Assembly (NCBI GenBank): GCA_039602395.1
Contig: JBCNJP010000017.1
Coordinates: 87,494,182-87,558,181, forward strand
From: Deinandra increscens subsp. villosa
Lineage: Eukaryota; Streptophyta; Magnoliopsida; Asterales; Asteraceae
Direction of reading: 5' to 3'
DNA: 64,000 nt
Below are positions 31,811 through 43,155 of the stretch, one piece after another. The notes below the pieces were generated by a model that saw nothing but the letters and a program-made list of their open reading frames with translations, was not told where the DNA came from and ran no database searches. The stretch's first letter is position 1; every line of letters begins with the position of its first letter. The position numbers were made by a program, and so were the translations under genes.

Positions 31811-32985
31811 CTAACCCACATCCTCATCCTGTAGTGGTGGTGGTGGTTGACGATATCGCAATCCCATGTGTGTGGCCATCATCATCATCAACCCGCTCTA
31901 CCAATCCTGAATATCGCCAATGTGGCGAACGTCTCGCTCCATGCCGTCTAGCCTCTGACCTAAAGTAGCAGGTAGCCTAACAGCCCGGTACGCGTAAGGA
32001 ACCTCCTGCTCATCAACCCCATCGCCACCCTGACCACCCTCATCTCCATCCTCATCATCATTGTTATCAAGAACCTGAGCTTTGAAGCGGTAGTATGCAT
32101 TTCTCCCTGACCCGAACTTGTCGAGTAGACCCATACCTATCATGGTGTTCTTCCCTAGTCTCCTCGGTGGAATCGACTCCGATATGAACTGGATCTGATC
32201 TGCTAGTACCCCTATACCTGCCGCAATGCTAGTAATATACGCTCCGCAATAGAGCAAACTCCTAGACTGTCTACTCTCCTGGCGTGCCAGAAAGCGTGCA
32301 AAACCATGCGCGAGGGCACACGACGACTGGTGGACCATACTATACAGATAGAAGTCAACACTAGTGACATGCTCCTTGCTCTCTCCACGTGCTGTGATAG
32401 ATGATGAAATTAGCCGATGAACATAGCGGATGACGGGGTTTGGGATGGATGCCACTTTCCCGTTGTTGGTCCCAAATGGATGCCTCGCAATAGTATCCCA
32501 CCAGGTCCTCATGGTGTGCTCGTCGACAGCACAAGGGGCGTCAATGTAAAAGGGAGTGCCGGTCTCGACCTGCGTGTATAACCCTTAAAGTACAACGAAC
32601 TCACGTAGGGTCATCTGATACTCTACCCCAAACATATAAAAACTAATTCGCCGGGGCTCTGACTGGCGAGCAGGGGGTGCCAGAGGCATGTGACCCGTAC
32701 TCGCATCGTACGTGAACGTACAGAGGAACTCAGCCAACAACTCTCTGTACGTAGGCAGGCCCGTAGCCCTGAACAACCGTATCCATGGCGTATCCTGACC
32801 GACCATGGCCTCGAACTGGCCGGTCCCCTGAATCTCCTCATCCATGAGAAATCCGCCGCTATGGTCGCCTCCACCGGCATGTGAATGATCTTATCCCTCC
32901 TTTCATACCCAACCGAGCCACGAGGGAACTAGAGGTATGGGCACGCAGCTACACTGTCATCAACATTCCTTCTTCTAGGCGCCAT
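31811..32985 (-). pseudogene. Athila ORF1-like retrotransposon protein, broken
   Basis: The minus-strand ATG at 32985 gives MAPRRRNVDDSV, and a stop follows near 32930. A second frame continues with PWIRLFRATGLPTYRELLAE and ISFYMFGVEYQMTLREFVVL. An in-frame TAA at 32585-32587 separates it from TWWDTIARHPFG, ALAHGFARFL and an acidic, Gly-rich tail (NNDDEDGDEGGQGGDG). The 'leaf/arm' order of FxYD, F-x-GxxxxMTLREF and a central RHPFG helix region is like the plant ATHILA ORF-1 family. No LTR is seen around it. An additional TAG near 31900 may be a true or false end. Confidence 0.45.
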
Positions 32986-33259
32986 AATACCTACAAAAAA
33001 GGAAATTAAACAAACATTAAAGGTAATAATAATAGCACTTACGCTGAGTTAATATTTATTATATGATAAAATGTAACAATAATAGCATTTACGTTGAATT
33101 AAGTATGTAAAAAAATGTTAATAGCTAATATATATACACTTAACAATTATAGCACGTATGTTGACAACGAAAAAATTTTAAAAAAATGATAATAGTTAGA
33201 AAGTCATATCCAGTTTGACAACGAAAAAAAATGCAGAACAAACCGGGGCGTATTAACAT
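32986..33259. other. AT-rich spacer, nothing recognised
   Basis: No ORF or motif that I can support, apart from the left copy of the M-2 target duplication (GTATTAACAT, 33250-33259). Confidence 0.6.
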
Positions 33260-34393
33260 GGGAGAGGTTCAAATGAGAAGTTTGTTTTAGGTAAGAAGGA
33301 TAAGAAGGATTTTCAGCCATTGGATCTTGATCTAATAAAAAAGTAAGGAGGGGTATTTTAGTCTTAGCCACTTTTGTTGACTTTTTATTTAACTTCCCCC
33401 ATTTTCTTTAAACATTCATAACTTTCACATACGGCATTATTTTTCAAAAAAAATTACACCATAAAAATGAGCATTTTTTTATCTTTAAAACGCATATAGT
33501 GTTGCTATATAAAAAATGTAAAAAAAAATTACTCTTTCGATTTTTGACACAGGTCATTGTGTCATTGTGTCAAAATGTTCAGATCATTGTGTCATTGTGT
33601 CGTCGTGTCAAAAATATATATAGTGTTGCTATATATAAAATTAAATACTCTTTCGGTTTTTGGCACAATATGAAACAATAATCTGAACATTTTGACACAT
33701 CATTATGTTAGTGTGTCAAAATGTTTAGATCATTGTGTCATTGTGTCGTCGTGTCAAAAGTATATATAGTGTTGCTATATATAAAATTAATTACTCTTTC
33801 GGTTTTTGTCATCATATGAAACAATGATTAGAACATTTTGACACATCATTATGTCATTGTGTCAAAATGTTCAGATCATTGTGTCATTGTGTCGTCGTGT
33901 CAAAAGTATATATATTGTACTGCTATATATAAAATTAAAAAAAAAATACTCTTTCGGTTTTTAACACCATATGACACAATGATCTGAACATTTTGACACA
34001 ATATGACACAATGATCTGAATATTTTGACACAATGACACAACGACACAATGACACAATGATCTGAACATTTTGATAAAATCGAAAGAGTAAAAAAAATTA
34101 TTTTTTTATATAGCAACACTATACGCGTTTTAATGATAAAAAAACGCTCGTTTTTATGGTGTAATTTTTTTTTAAAAATAATGCCGTATCTAAAAGTTAT
34201 GAAGGTTTAAAAACTGGGGGGAATTTGATAAAAAGTCAAAAATACCATTCCATCTTTGATTTTCTTTAGTTTTTCTTTCTAATTTACCCAGGAAAATTTT
34301 AAGCCATAGATCTTCATTTAATTGAAGATCTAATGGCTATGAATCCTTCTTATCCTTCTTATCCAAACTAAACTTCTCACAATAAACTCACCC
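33260..34393. mobile_element. M-2: 1134 bp MULE-type foldback MITE
   Basis: It is flanked by the perfect 10 bp direct repeat GTATTAACAT (33250-33259, 34394-34403), the size expected for Mutator-like elements. The two arms, of about 300 bp each, are inverted copies (left GAGAAGTTTG...AAGAAGGATAAGAAGGAT; right the inverse of ATAAGAAGGATAAGAAGG). The centre carries tandem copies of a unit of about 150 bp built from TGTGTCATTGTGTC, TTCAGATCATTGTGTC and TAGTGTTGCTATATA. There is no coding capacity. The termini resemble M-1. Confidence 0.9.
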
Positions 34394-34483
34394 GTATTAA
34401 CATATATGGGGCGGATTTGTTGATCTGAGAGATTTGTTTTATTTAAACCAAGACGTATTGCCCAAACTGCTCCATATTGAGAT

Positions 34484-34941
34484 CAATGTTTTAAAAACCG
34501 GTTTTTTAGTTGAACCGGAAAACTTTTTAGGACCGGTTCGACCGGTCGGACCAGTTAGACCGGCCGGTTGAACCGGTTAGGGGATTTATATATATATTTT
34601 TATAAAAATGTTAATAAATTTGTACACCACAACGAAAATAGTAAAAATACAATGATAATCCATTAAAAAATAATACCAAATAGGTATTTCATAAGAATAT
34701 ATAAGTTTTAAACTTTAAAAAATAATAAAAAATAATAATAAATTAAAAAATATATATATTTTTTAAAAAATTGTCAGAAAACCGGTTGAACCGGAAAAAA
34801 ACGGAAAAAAAACCGGAAAACCGCCCGGTTCAAAACGGTCCGGTAATGTCCAAAAAACCGGGGATTAAAAAACCGGTATGATGACCGGTTAGCGGTTGAA
34901 CCGGTTGAACCGGATCGGTTGAACCGGTTTTTAAAACATTG
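34484..34941. mobile_element. M-3: 458 bp hAT-type MITE
   Basis: The ends are CAATGTTTTAAAAACCGG and its exact inverse CCGGTTTTTAAAACATTG. Both flanks carry ATTGAGAT (34476-34483, 34942-34949), a perfect 8 bp duplication typical of hAT elements. The interior is rich in GAACCGGTT words in both orientations. There is no ORF. Confidence 0.92.
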
Positions 34942-34960
34942 ATTGAGATGTAAACTTTGA

Positions 34961-35044
34961 AAAAAAGATATATGAATAGAGGTCCTATGTTTTATATTTA
35001 AAAAAAGATATACGAATAGGAGGTCCTATGTTTATTTATATTTA
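34961..35044 (+). promoter_or_regulatory. Tandem duplication in the fibrillin upstream region
   Basis: Copy 1 (34961-35000) and copy 2 (35001-35044) share AAAAAAGATATA/CGAATAG, then AGGTCCTATGTTT and a TTATATTTA end. TTTATTTATATTTA at 35031-35044 is the best TATA candidate, about 155 bp before the ATG. Confidence 0.6.
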
Positions 35045-35199
35045 GAAACGGAGGATGCAGAAGTATGCACGCGTCTCACCCATTTGCACTTCTAAATATA
35101 ACTATAAGCCGTTCATTTCGTACCTTCACCAGTCCCTTCCCTAGTCATTCAGCATTACACGTAGTAGTAGTAGTCTCTGTATTCTCTCTCTCGGCAAAA

Positions 35200-37769
35200 A
35201 TGGCTGCCGTTTCGCTGATCGCTCAGTTTCCGTCCAATTCCGTGTCGCCGCTGTCCTACTCCAAAGTTAACTCGAGAATCTCGGTCCTTCTCCCTAAGTC
35301 GACGAGTTTTCCTTTGAAAACCGCGGCAAAATCGAAGGTTTTATCCGTCGGAAAGAAATTTAATTTCACTTTACGTGCGGCGGATGAACAGAATTCGGAA
35401 CCGGAGTCCTCGTTGGCGGTGGCGGAAGAAGAGCCGGTGCCGTACAAGGAGCCGACGGAGATTGATCTGCTGAAGAAGCAGTTGGTTGATTCGTTTTATG
35501 GGACGAATCGTGGATTGACTGCGACGAGTGAAACTAGGGCGGAGGTTGTGGAGTTGATCACGCAGCTGGAGGCGAAGAATCCGACTCCGGCACCGACGGA
35601 GGCTCTCCCTCTTCTCAACGGTAAATGGATATTGGCGTAAGTGACACCTCTTTTATGTATTAGTAAAATTAATTAATATTATTGCACACCTAATTGTTGA
35701 ATTGAATCAGTACATGTAGTTATTACTTTAGTAAGTTTGATTCTGAATGCTCAGATCAGCATACGTCAATTGCTTAGGTGAATTTTGTGTTAGCAAATTT
35801 AGGTTTATAGCATGATAAGATCTCCTGTGGCTGTGCTAAAGATTTTGTGAAATTAGTTGTAATCAATATTTGGATTTTAACTATTTTTAAGATCTTTAGG
35901 ACTAGCCTTTCTACATCTATTTCATCATGAGTTTTGATGAAATTGTTGTAACACATTTTACAAGGTGATCACTGATCTATACTTGAGGGCTTCAATCACT
36001 CTATTTTTCGAAGATTTAGGCGATTGTATGCTAACACAGAATGCTAGTTAAGTTAGGTAAATCACTTTGAAATTCATTAAGATATTATGTTTGTTATAGG
36101 CTAGTACCACTTGATGTATACAATGTGTATAAATTTGGAAAATGATTATTATGTGTGATCAAAATGTTACATCAAGACAAGAGCTTGATGGCTACTGATT
36201 CCAACTCATGTAACATTAAATGAACCAGAAATGTGACATTAAATGAATCAGAATTGTACCAAGTACGTAGCTTGTTTGGTCGGTTTACGTGGTGTGTTTA
36301 TCTATCGTGTTTGTGTGGCCCAACCTTTGTTGTCACAAGGGATCTAGACGTGCCAACCCCAATCTTAGCTTGTATAACTTAAGAGAGCTAAACTGCTACT
36401 CATTTCAAGCTCTATGTCTAAACCTCAAGTTGTGCTTGTTTATTGTTTGTTATTCATTAATTACGTAATTATCTTTTATATATAATTGTAATTATGATTT
36501 GGGGAAATATGCAATTTCTCAACTTTAGAGGGGAGATATGCAATTGCTTTTATTATTATTTAGTTTTTTTTTTCATAAATATATATATAATAATATTTTT
36601 CTATGTAATTGTAAGTAATAGACTCATTTAGGCTTGCCAGGCTGATCAAGCTCGGTGTATACTCGTTATTACAAGTGCTTTCTCTTAGGATCAAGTTTGG
36701 GCTCGACCTCGGTTTTGCTTGGCTCATTAGAGCTTTTAACAAGCCGATCTCAATAGCTCTAGGCGGCTCGCCTCGTTTACACCCCTAGTTGTCGCTACTT
36801 TATTGTGCGCTTGAGTGTCATATTATTATTTACTAATAACACTGGCAGAAAAATTACATAATCGAATGTGTAACCACTTGGTTTCCCAGATGACCACTCC
36901 AATCTTCATCCCCCTTTGATGTATGCTTTTGTGTGTGTTACTGCAGCTATACATCCTTCCTAGGTTTGTACCCATTGCTGTCAAGGGGATGGCCTGTGGT
37001 GAAGGTTGAAGAGATATCACAAACTATTGACTCAGAAAATTTCACAGTCCAGAACAGTGTTGTTTTCTCTGGACTGGGGTCCACAACTGCAATCACTACA
37101 AACGCGAAATTTGAAGTCAGAAGTCCTAAGCGCGTCCAGGTGGGTTCTATTCTGTTCTTTTTTCTTTCCTTGTGTCCAGGCTTATTTCTTAAAAAAAAAC
37201 GCAAACCAGAAGGAGATGGCAAATTTCAACCGTTTACTTTGATTTGGCTTAGATTTTTATCTTAAAATGGGTCAAATACAAGAATTTTGCAAAACATGAA
37301 ACAGAACCAATGAGTCAAGTGGGTCAAAAGTCGCTTAAAATGTATTTCTAATGCATAAACATCTTAAATCATTTTCTGTAATCATATTTTGCACATTAAT
37401 TATCTAATAAAAAAGTGTAATTCAAATAACCCTGAATTACTGTTTGAATGGCAGATAAAGTTTGATGAAGGGATCATTGGGACACCACAACTGACAGACT
37501 CCATTGTGTTACCAGAAAATGTGGAAGTTTTAGGCCAAAAAATCGATCTGGCTCCCTTTAAAGGCTTGATCACATCGGTTCAAGACACTGCCTCCAACGT
37601 TGCAAAGACCATATCCAACCAACCGCCATTGAAATTCTCTATCTCCCAAGCAAATGCAGAATCATGGTTATTAACTACTTACCTTGATGAAGAACTTCGG
37701 ATCTCTAGGGGCGATGGTGGTAGCGTCTTTGTTCTCCTTAAAGAAGGCTCCACCCTTCTTTTACCTTAA
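35200..37769 (+). CDS. FBN1: Plastid fibrillin / plastid-lipid-associated protein (FBN1/PAP1/CHRC type), 314 aa, 3 exons
   Basis: Exons are 35200-35636, 36947-37139 and 37455-37769. Introns start GTAAGT and GTGGGT and end CTGCAG and TGGCAG. Exon lengths 437+193+315 give 945 nt, in frame throughout. The first ~65 residues are Ser/Lys-rich and look like a chloroplast transit peptide. A Glu-rich linker follows, then the PAP/fibrillin lipocalin-like domain: PTEIDLLKKQLVDSFYGT, LLNGKWILAYTSF, SQTIDSENFTVQNSV, RSPKRVQIKF, GTPQLTDSIVLPENVEVLGQ and WLLTTYLDEELRISRGDGG. Fibrillins coat plastoglobules and chromoplast fibrils and help protect photosystems under stress. Length and motifs match the FBN1 group closely. 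Intron 1 (1310 bp) holds a fragment of a repeat near 36600-36790 (GTTTACACCCCTA end). No lesion is visible. Confidence 0.93.
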
Positions 37770-39009
37770 GTGCCAGGTTAATATGAGTCGGGTAGACTTG
37801 TCTATCCTAATTCTCAAATGGTCGAACTTATAAATTAATTCTATAAGTAAGTTGAACGTGAATTGCGACAGGTTTTCGGTGTCTAGAGGAAAGGTATTGG
37901 TTTTCGCTGTTATATATAAAACATGTGATATGTAACTTGATTAAGAGTGTGTTATTATCAAATTTGTATAACTTTCTTTGAAAGTCGTGAAACATTTGGA
38001 ATTATTTTGCCTATAATGAACTGTAGTATTTGTATGGAGTGCACTCACTAGTACAAGATTTGATTTCTTGGATCGGTTTTTTCTTAATGTGTCAAACCAA
38101 TATGAATACAACTTTTTGGAGTATTAGAACTATTTAGTTTCTTATTCAAGGGCGAATTTTTCTGAGTATTAAGCAAGCAAACTCATTTCATGCAAGTCCA
38201 TGGCTCGTAACTCGCTCCTAGTTCATTCAAGAACACTCGAGTCAAATAAGCTAAGCTGATTTGGCCTGAGACAACTAGCTCCTATAAATTTTTATGTCAA
38301 ACTTGATCAGGTGTAAACGTACTTGTTTCCTCGTTTCCCTTGACTACAACATCATATTTAAAAATTCCAACTTAATATATAGCCCATATAAGCAGCCCGA
38401 GTGTTATGCCTAAAATTCCAATTTCATTCCAAAGTTCTTATATAATAATATCTTCATAGCTAGATCTCAAGTTATATACATATTATCACACAGAATTGCT
38501 TATGTGTATATGTCTACGCCACAAGGGGAATGTGTACCACACCTCCTTAGAAATGCGGAATACATAAATTGTATACTTTCAAGTTTTAAATTTATAAAAA
38601 TGATAACTTACGTTTACTAACTAACACGCGTAAGGAAAAGTGTACCCATCGTATATAATATAACGTTTGTAAGATTATGAGTATCGATCTAAAAATATAG
38701 AAGTTTTAATGTCGGTCATTGTCTAGGTGAATCAATTAGTTGGTTTAGATGCTTGAAAAGTAAAGTAAATACTATAAGAACTATAAACAATAATAATGAT
38801 AGAAACCCTTGGGTTTGACTTAATGTACCTTTAAATATACATATTTTCTATACAAATATCCCCCGCGTATTGGGTAAAATTCTGACTAACTAACACAAGG
38901 AAAACAATGTTTTTGTCTTCTTTGTAGTTTTCAGGTTTAATTGAGTCAAAATCACTAAAGGAGCAGAAAATGAAGAAAAAACTGATCAAAATGAGCAAAC
39001 TAGTGATTT
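37770..39009. other. Fibrillin 3' flank, AT-rich, no further gene
   Basis: This is the 3' UTR and intergenic sequence. 38160-38320 resembles dispersed repeat debris (CAAACTTGATCAGGTGTAAACG). Nothing coding was found. Confidence 0.7.
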
Positions 39010-39300
39010 CTGGAGTTTAACACGCCCCGTGCCCTAGCTTGGCACGCCCCGTGCCTGTCTCCAGCTCAGCCTCGACAGCCTTCTGACAGACACGCACCCG
39101 TGCCCCTGAAGCCTCTGCATGGCACGACCCTGTGCTGACATGGCACGACCACGTGCTACCAGTGACACGACCCCGTGCCACCTGGCATAAAAGATGGCGA
39201 TCTCCGGACTGACATAGCACGCCCCGTGCCACTGGTCAACACGCCCGGTGCCAAACTCGAAATCTGCCTATAAAAGGAGGCATTGGCCTCCATTCTAACT
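39010..39300. repeat. Cluster of CACGRCCCCGTGCC motifs with a TATA box
   Basis: Between about 39019 and 39253 there are roughly nine variants of GCACGCCCCGTGCC or CACGACCCCGTGCC, each close to a self-complementary GGCACG...CGTGCC. CCTATAAAAGGAG follows near 39270. It looks like part of an LTR (U3 and TATA), but no partner copy, PBS or ORF is seen. Confidence 0.55.
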
Positions 39301-40238
39301 TGCTCATGAGCACTTGCTTACTTCTCCCACCTACTTCTACCATCTTTTGTTATTGAGCCATTTATTTTGGTGTTCTTGTGTCTTTTCGTCAAAGATTGTA
39401 AGAACTTTAACTTTTAATGATAGTGAATAATTATTTGTCTATGAATCCTTCATTATCTCTTAAGCAGATCTTTATTTGTTAGCCAAATTCTTACACTTGT
39501 TTGGGAATAAACGTGTCTTTGGTGGGTTGGTAAACTGTTTTTGTAAACTTGCTTTAAGGTGAACTAATGACTTTATAAAAAAAAAACTTTTTATTGAAAA
39601 GTTTATTACTGATTTTCTGAACCAAACATGCTCTACGTATCACAGACCATTTGGGGAGTCAAAATCCCTAGGACCGGACTTGTGACACCCGATCGGGGGA
39701 CGATGCATGATCCTTCGGGTGACTCGCGCCACATGCTACATGATACGTTCGGGGTCCTTATGTCTTTGTAAGCAAACTCGGCAGACCATGTAAGTGGGGA
39801 CTGAAAGTAACTCGTTGGGAGTGGGGGTTGGTAATATTTTGTCACTTCATGGAAGCCGAGATGGTACGTGTTTGTGAACTTGGCTCTGGTTACGCCGGAC
39901 GTGCATGCGCGAGAACGGTGCACGGAAGAAACGGACCTTAGTCCCTTTAAAAGATCATTTTTATAATAAAATAATCAGGCACGCAGGGTTGTTCCCCTAT
40001 TGGTTCATGACAGCGTGTTAAGTGCGGTGTACTGGCCTGAGAGGGGGTCACGCAACTAAGTGGCATTAGTTTCACTATATTTGTTTGCCAACAACATAGT
40101 TACCTGGGGTTCGTACTCCTCACAGACGATCACCCGAGAGAGTAGTGATATTCGATATGAGGCTGAGAGGCGGCCTGTTGCATATTGTCGAATAATCTTA
40201 CGGGAAGGGTATAAATTACGGGTTACCAACATCACCAC
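39301..40238. other. Unclassified repeat-like DNA
   Basis: 39301-39640 could be the R/U5 and leader of the LTR-like fragment just before it. 39640-40238 is more GC-balanced sequence without a supportable ORF. The short reading frames present have no recognisable motif. Confidence 0.4.
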
Positions 40239-40745
40239 TGATAAGTCTCCAAAATGATATTATATGTGACCGAGTCGACCAAGACACGAATTTTATAATA
40301 TTATATATATTATTACTATTTTATTTTTATATATCTATAGGATCGAAATCAGTTCGTACACGATATCAGTCACACGAGAGATTGCAGAATAACGCCTCGT
40401 TGATGATTCAAGGAAGATATAATCAATATAAAACGTGAATAACGATACACACTTACTTGTATATGACTAAAAGCTGCAGAATTCGTATTAGAACAACCAA
40501 AGCAAACAAAATTGGGTTGTGGAAACCAGGATCAAAACCTAAACATGTAGGTGATGATTTTCTTCTATAGAGTTTGCAAATCATCACCTCCTCAACCCTA
40601 AATTTGACCACGTCCCCTACAGGCCCACTAATCCCTTTACAATAAACTCCAAAACCTCTAATTAAGCCCACTATTAGTTACAAATGAAAACCCAATTAAC
40701 TATCAACAAAAACTAATGTGTAAGCCTCTAAAATAATCCCTTACA
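40239..40745 (-). repeat. TE-5 3' LTR (inner edge clear, outer edge inferred)
   Basis: In element orientation it starts TGTAAGGGATTATTT at 40745, directly after the purine tract TAGAGGAAGAT, and resembles the TE-3 LTR (TTGGGTTTTCAT, GTGGGCCTGT, CTTGAATC, GATATCGTGT words in the same order). The outer end is placed at 40239, where ACTTATCA parallels TE-3's ACTTACA. Confidence 0.7.
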
Positions 40746-40775
40746 ATCTTCCTCTAGGCTTACGACATTAGTTCT

Positions 40776-43155
40776 TCACGGCAAGTTGAAATTGAATGTA
40801 TGCTTCTCTTTGGTTTCCCACCACTTATTCTGCACGATCGACATTGTAGCCAAAGAAAAAGCAATTATTCGATCATCATCTTCCTCGTTATTAGTGATTC
40901 CAGAAATAGGAGTAGCAACAAGGATCTTGATGTCATTTTCACCAAATCTGATTAGATCCATTGTATCATAGAATCTGTAGTCAAAACCTTCACACACAAC
41001 CACAACTTCACCAGTAGTTGGATCAAAATGCCATGACTTAAAGAACTTCACCAAGGTTCCATCTTCAATACCATCTAACACTGGAACCACCTTAGATTTT
41101 ATGGTTGGTGGCCAATAGATTTCCCTTTTGTCTTCTCCAGTCACTGGATCCTTTGTGATAATGACCTTGTTTTTAGCAACTATAAAATCCTTGAATTCAT
41201 TCTTTGAAGCCTTTCTAAGCACATCGCCAACATAATTACCATCAGAACTTCTTGACCAGTTGATAAATGGAGCATCCAAAAGGGCATTCAAATCTACCAT
41301 AGTCCATGAGTGAAATTGATCAATGTCTGTATAGTATTCCACGTGACTATGCCCCTTGCACAGAACTGCAAACAATATCTTGAGATTATCATAATGCTAG
41401 GCGTGAATGCCATTTCTTATTCCTTTCCTGTCATACTCACCTTTACCCAATTGCAATGAATATTGAGGTGGTGGAGTTTGCAACTCTCTAAACCAATACA
41501 TAGTATCTGTTGGCCGCGGAGCAATCATGTTTACACGCTTTTGACTTGCCTCCTCAGCCTTCCTCATTTCTTCAATAAGCTGATCATTCTCAAATAATTC
41601 ATTATAGTTTACATTTTCGAGCACATCAAAATCACCAGCATCATCTGGAAGGCTAGGAAAATCATTCTCAAAGTTAAACTCAAGATTGGAAGTGGAAGAT
41701 CCAGCAACATTACTCACATCTTCTTTGGAACCAGAAGCTGATCCACCAATATTAGGAATTTTTATTCTAGCAAAATCTTTACCCATCTTTGACTTCACAT
41801 CAGCCAATAATACTGATAAATAACCAATCTGTGTATCAACTTTAGTCTGGAAATCAGCTTGCTTTTTGGCTTCTTCTCTTTGCCTCTTGGTTTCTTCTTC
41901 TTGAGCAGATAGCAGTGCACTGATCAACTCAGATTTGGTGGCATTTTGCTTCTCTAATTCTTTAACTCTCAGTTGCAAATCACGAATGGCTATAGACTCA
42001 ACAGTCTCTAGCTCCTTTCCTTTTCCGGAGCCCAAAATATTAACAGGTTCAGTTGTAGCAGGGGTTGTAATTGGGGCTTGTACAGTGTGTGTAGCAGCTT
42101 CTCTAGAAGTACTACTTTCAGATTGTGGTCTGGGATCAAGATTTCTTCTTCTTTTCAGGGGCCTTGGTTGTTCAACGACTACATCAGCCACAACATCTTG
42201 ATCTCCTTCTAGGGTTTTATCAGTTTTGGATTCAGAATCAATCACGTCAACTTCTTCTTCAGCATGAGATAGTTGCCTCACATCATAATATCCTCGGCAA
42301 CAATAGCTTGAGCTCTCAAAGGAATGGGTGTAGGAAGATCAAATGAGCTCACAGCAAACACTCTAAATTTATTTCCTATTGGAGCAATCTTCTTTCCAGG
42401 CTTTGGAGGAGGATTAATCAGATGAAACACATCCATCCCCATTGGCTTTAGATCAAATAAATCATCTGATTTTTCAAGACTCGGGTACTTATCATCCAAA
42501 ATCAGTTTTATGAAACGTGGCACAACAAGGAATTTGTCTTTATTTCTGGATGCAACAACGTGCATATCTTTAAGTATCATTGTAAAGAAATTAAACTTCC
42601 ATTCTTTTGCCAATGCAACAAACACAGTAGTATGTTGTTGATTAAGTTCATCAGTGTTGCTTTTCTTAGCAATAATGCATCTCTACAGATCCCGAACCAA
42701 CATTTTCCAAAATATGGGAATGTCCTTCTTCATAGTTCTCTGTGGTATCCCCTCATAACCCATTTCTCTTAGCACATTCATCATAATAGACTTTGGATAC
42801 TCAATAGGGTCATCGACTGCATCATTGAAGGCTAAGGCTTTTCGATTATCTCCCTCTGTGACCACTATATCAGTATCCTGAATTCTTGCTACGAGTGTAG
42901 TTTTATCTTGACTCATAGTAGCTGTTAACCAAAATCACGAATCATTCTCTTGCACACTGTTGGAGTGGCTCGCAATGCAGTACTTAGATAACTTTTATTC
43001 AGGCCAGCAATTAGTGACTCAAACAGTTCTTTAGGGTCTGCTGGTGGAGGTATCATGTAACCAACGATGTTATAATTCACTGCACAGTACTCAAAATGCA
43101 TTAGTAACTTAACACATAATTCATAAGCACACAAATCAAAAACACATAAACACAA
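40776..43155 (-). pseudogene. TE-5 envelope-like ORF (SIRE type), fragmented
   Basis: Successive minus frames read PPADPKELFESLIAGLNKSY, VVTEGDNRKALAFNDAVDDP, IFWKMLVRDL, EWKFNFFTMILKDMHVV, KFLVVPRFIKLILDDKYP, then a long Glu/Lys-rich coiled-coil (DLQLRVKELEKQNATKSEL) and a C-terminal stretch to 40776. The pattern FW..L......KFNF...ILKDM......KFL..PRF is how the extra ORF downstream of RNase H looks in SIRE-type copia elements. It is called envelope-like by position, and its function is unknown. At least four frameshifts or stops split it. Confidence 0.65.

Noticed and set aside
36600..36790. A complete MITE in fibrillin intron 1 (GTTTACACCCCTA end)
   Set aside because: Only one terminus is visible, with no target duplication, so I record it only as repeat debris.
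40776..43155. Endogenous virus gene
   Set aside because: Position and motifs fit the envelope-like ORF of SIRE-type copia retrotransposons; no viral replicase or capsid genes are nearby.
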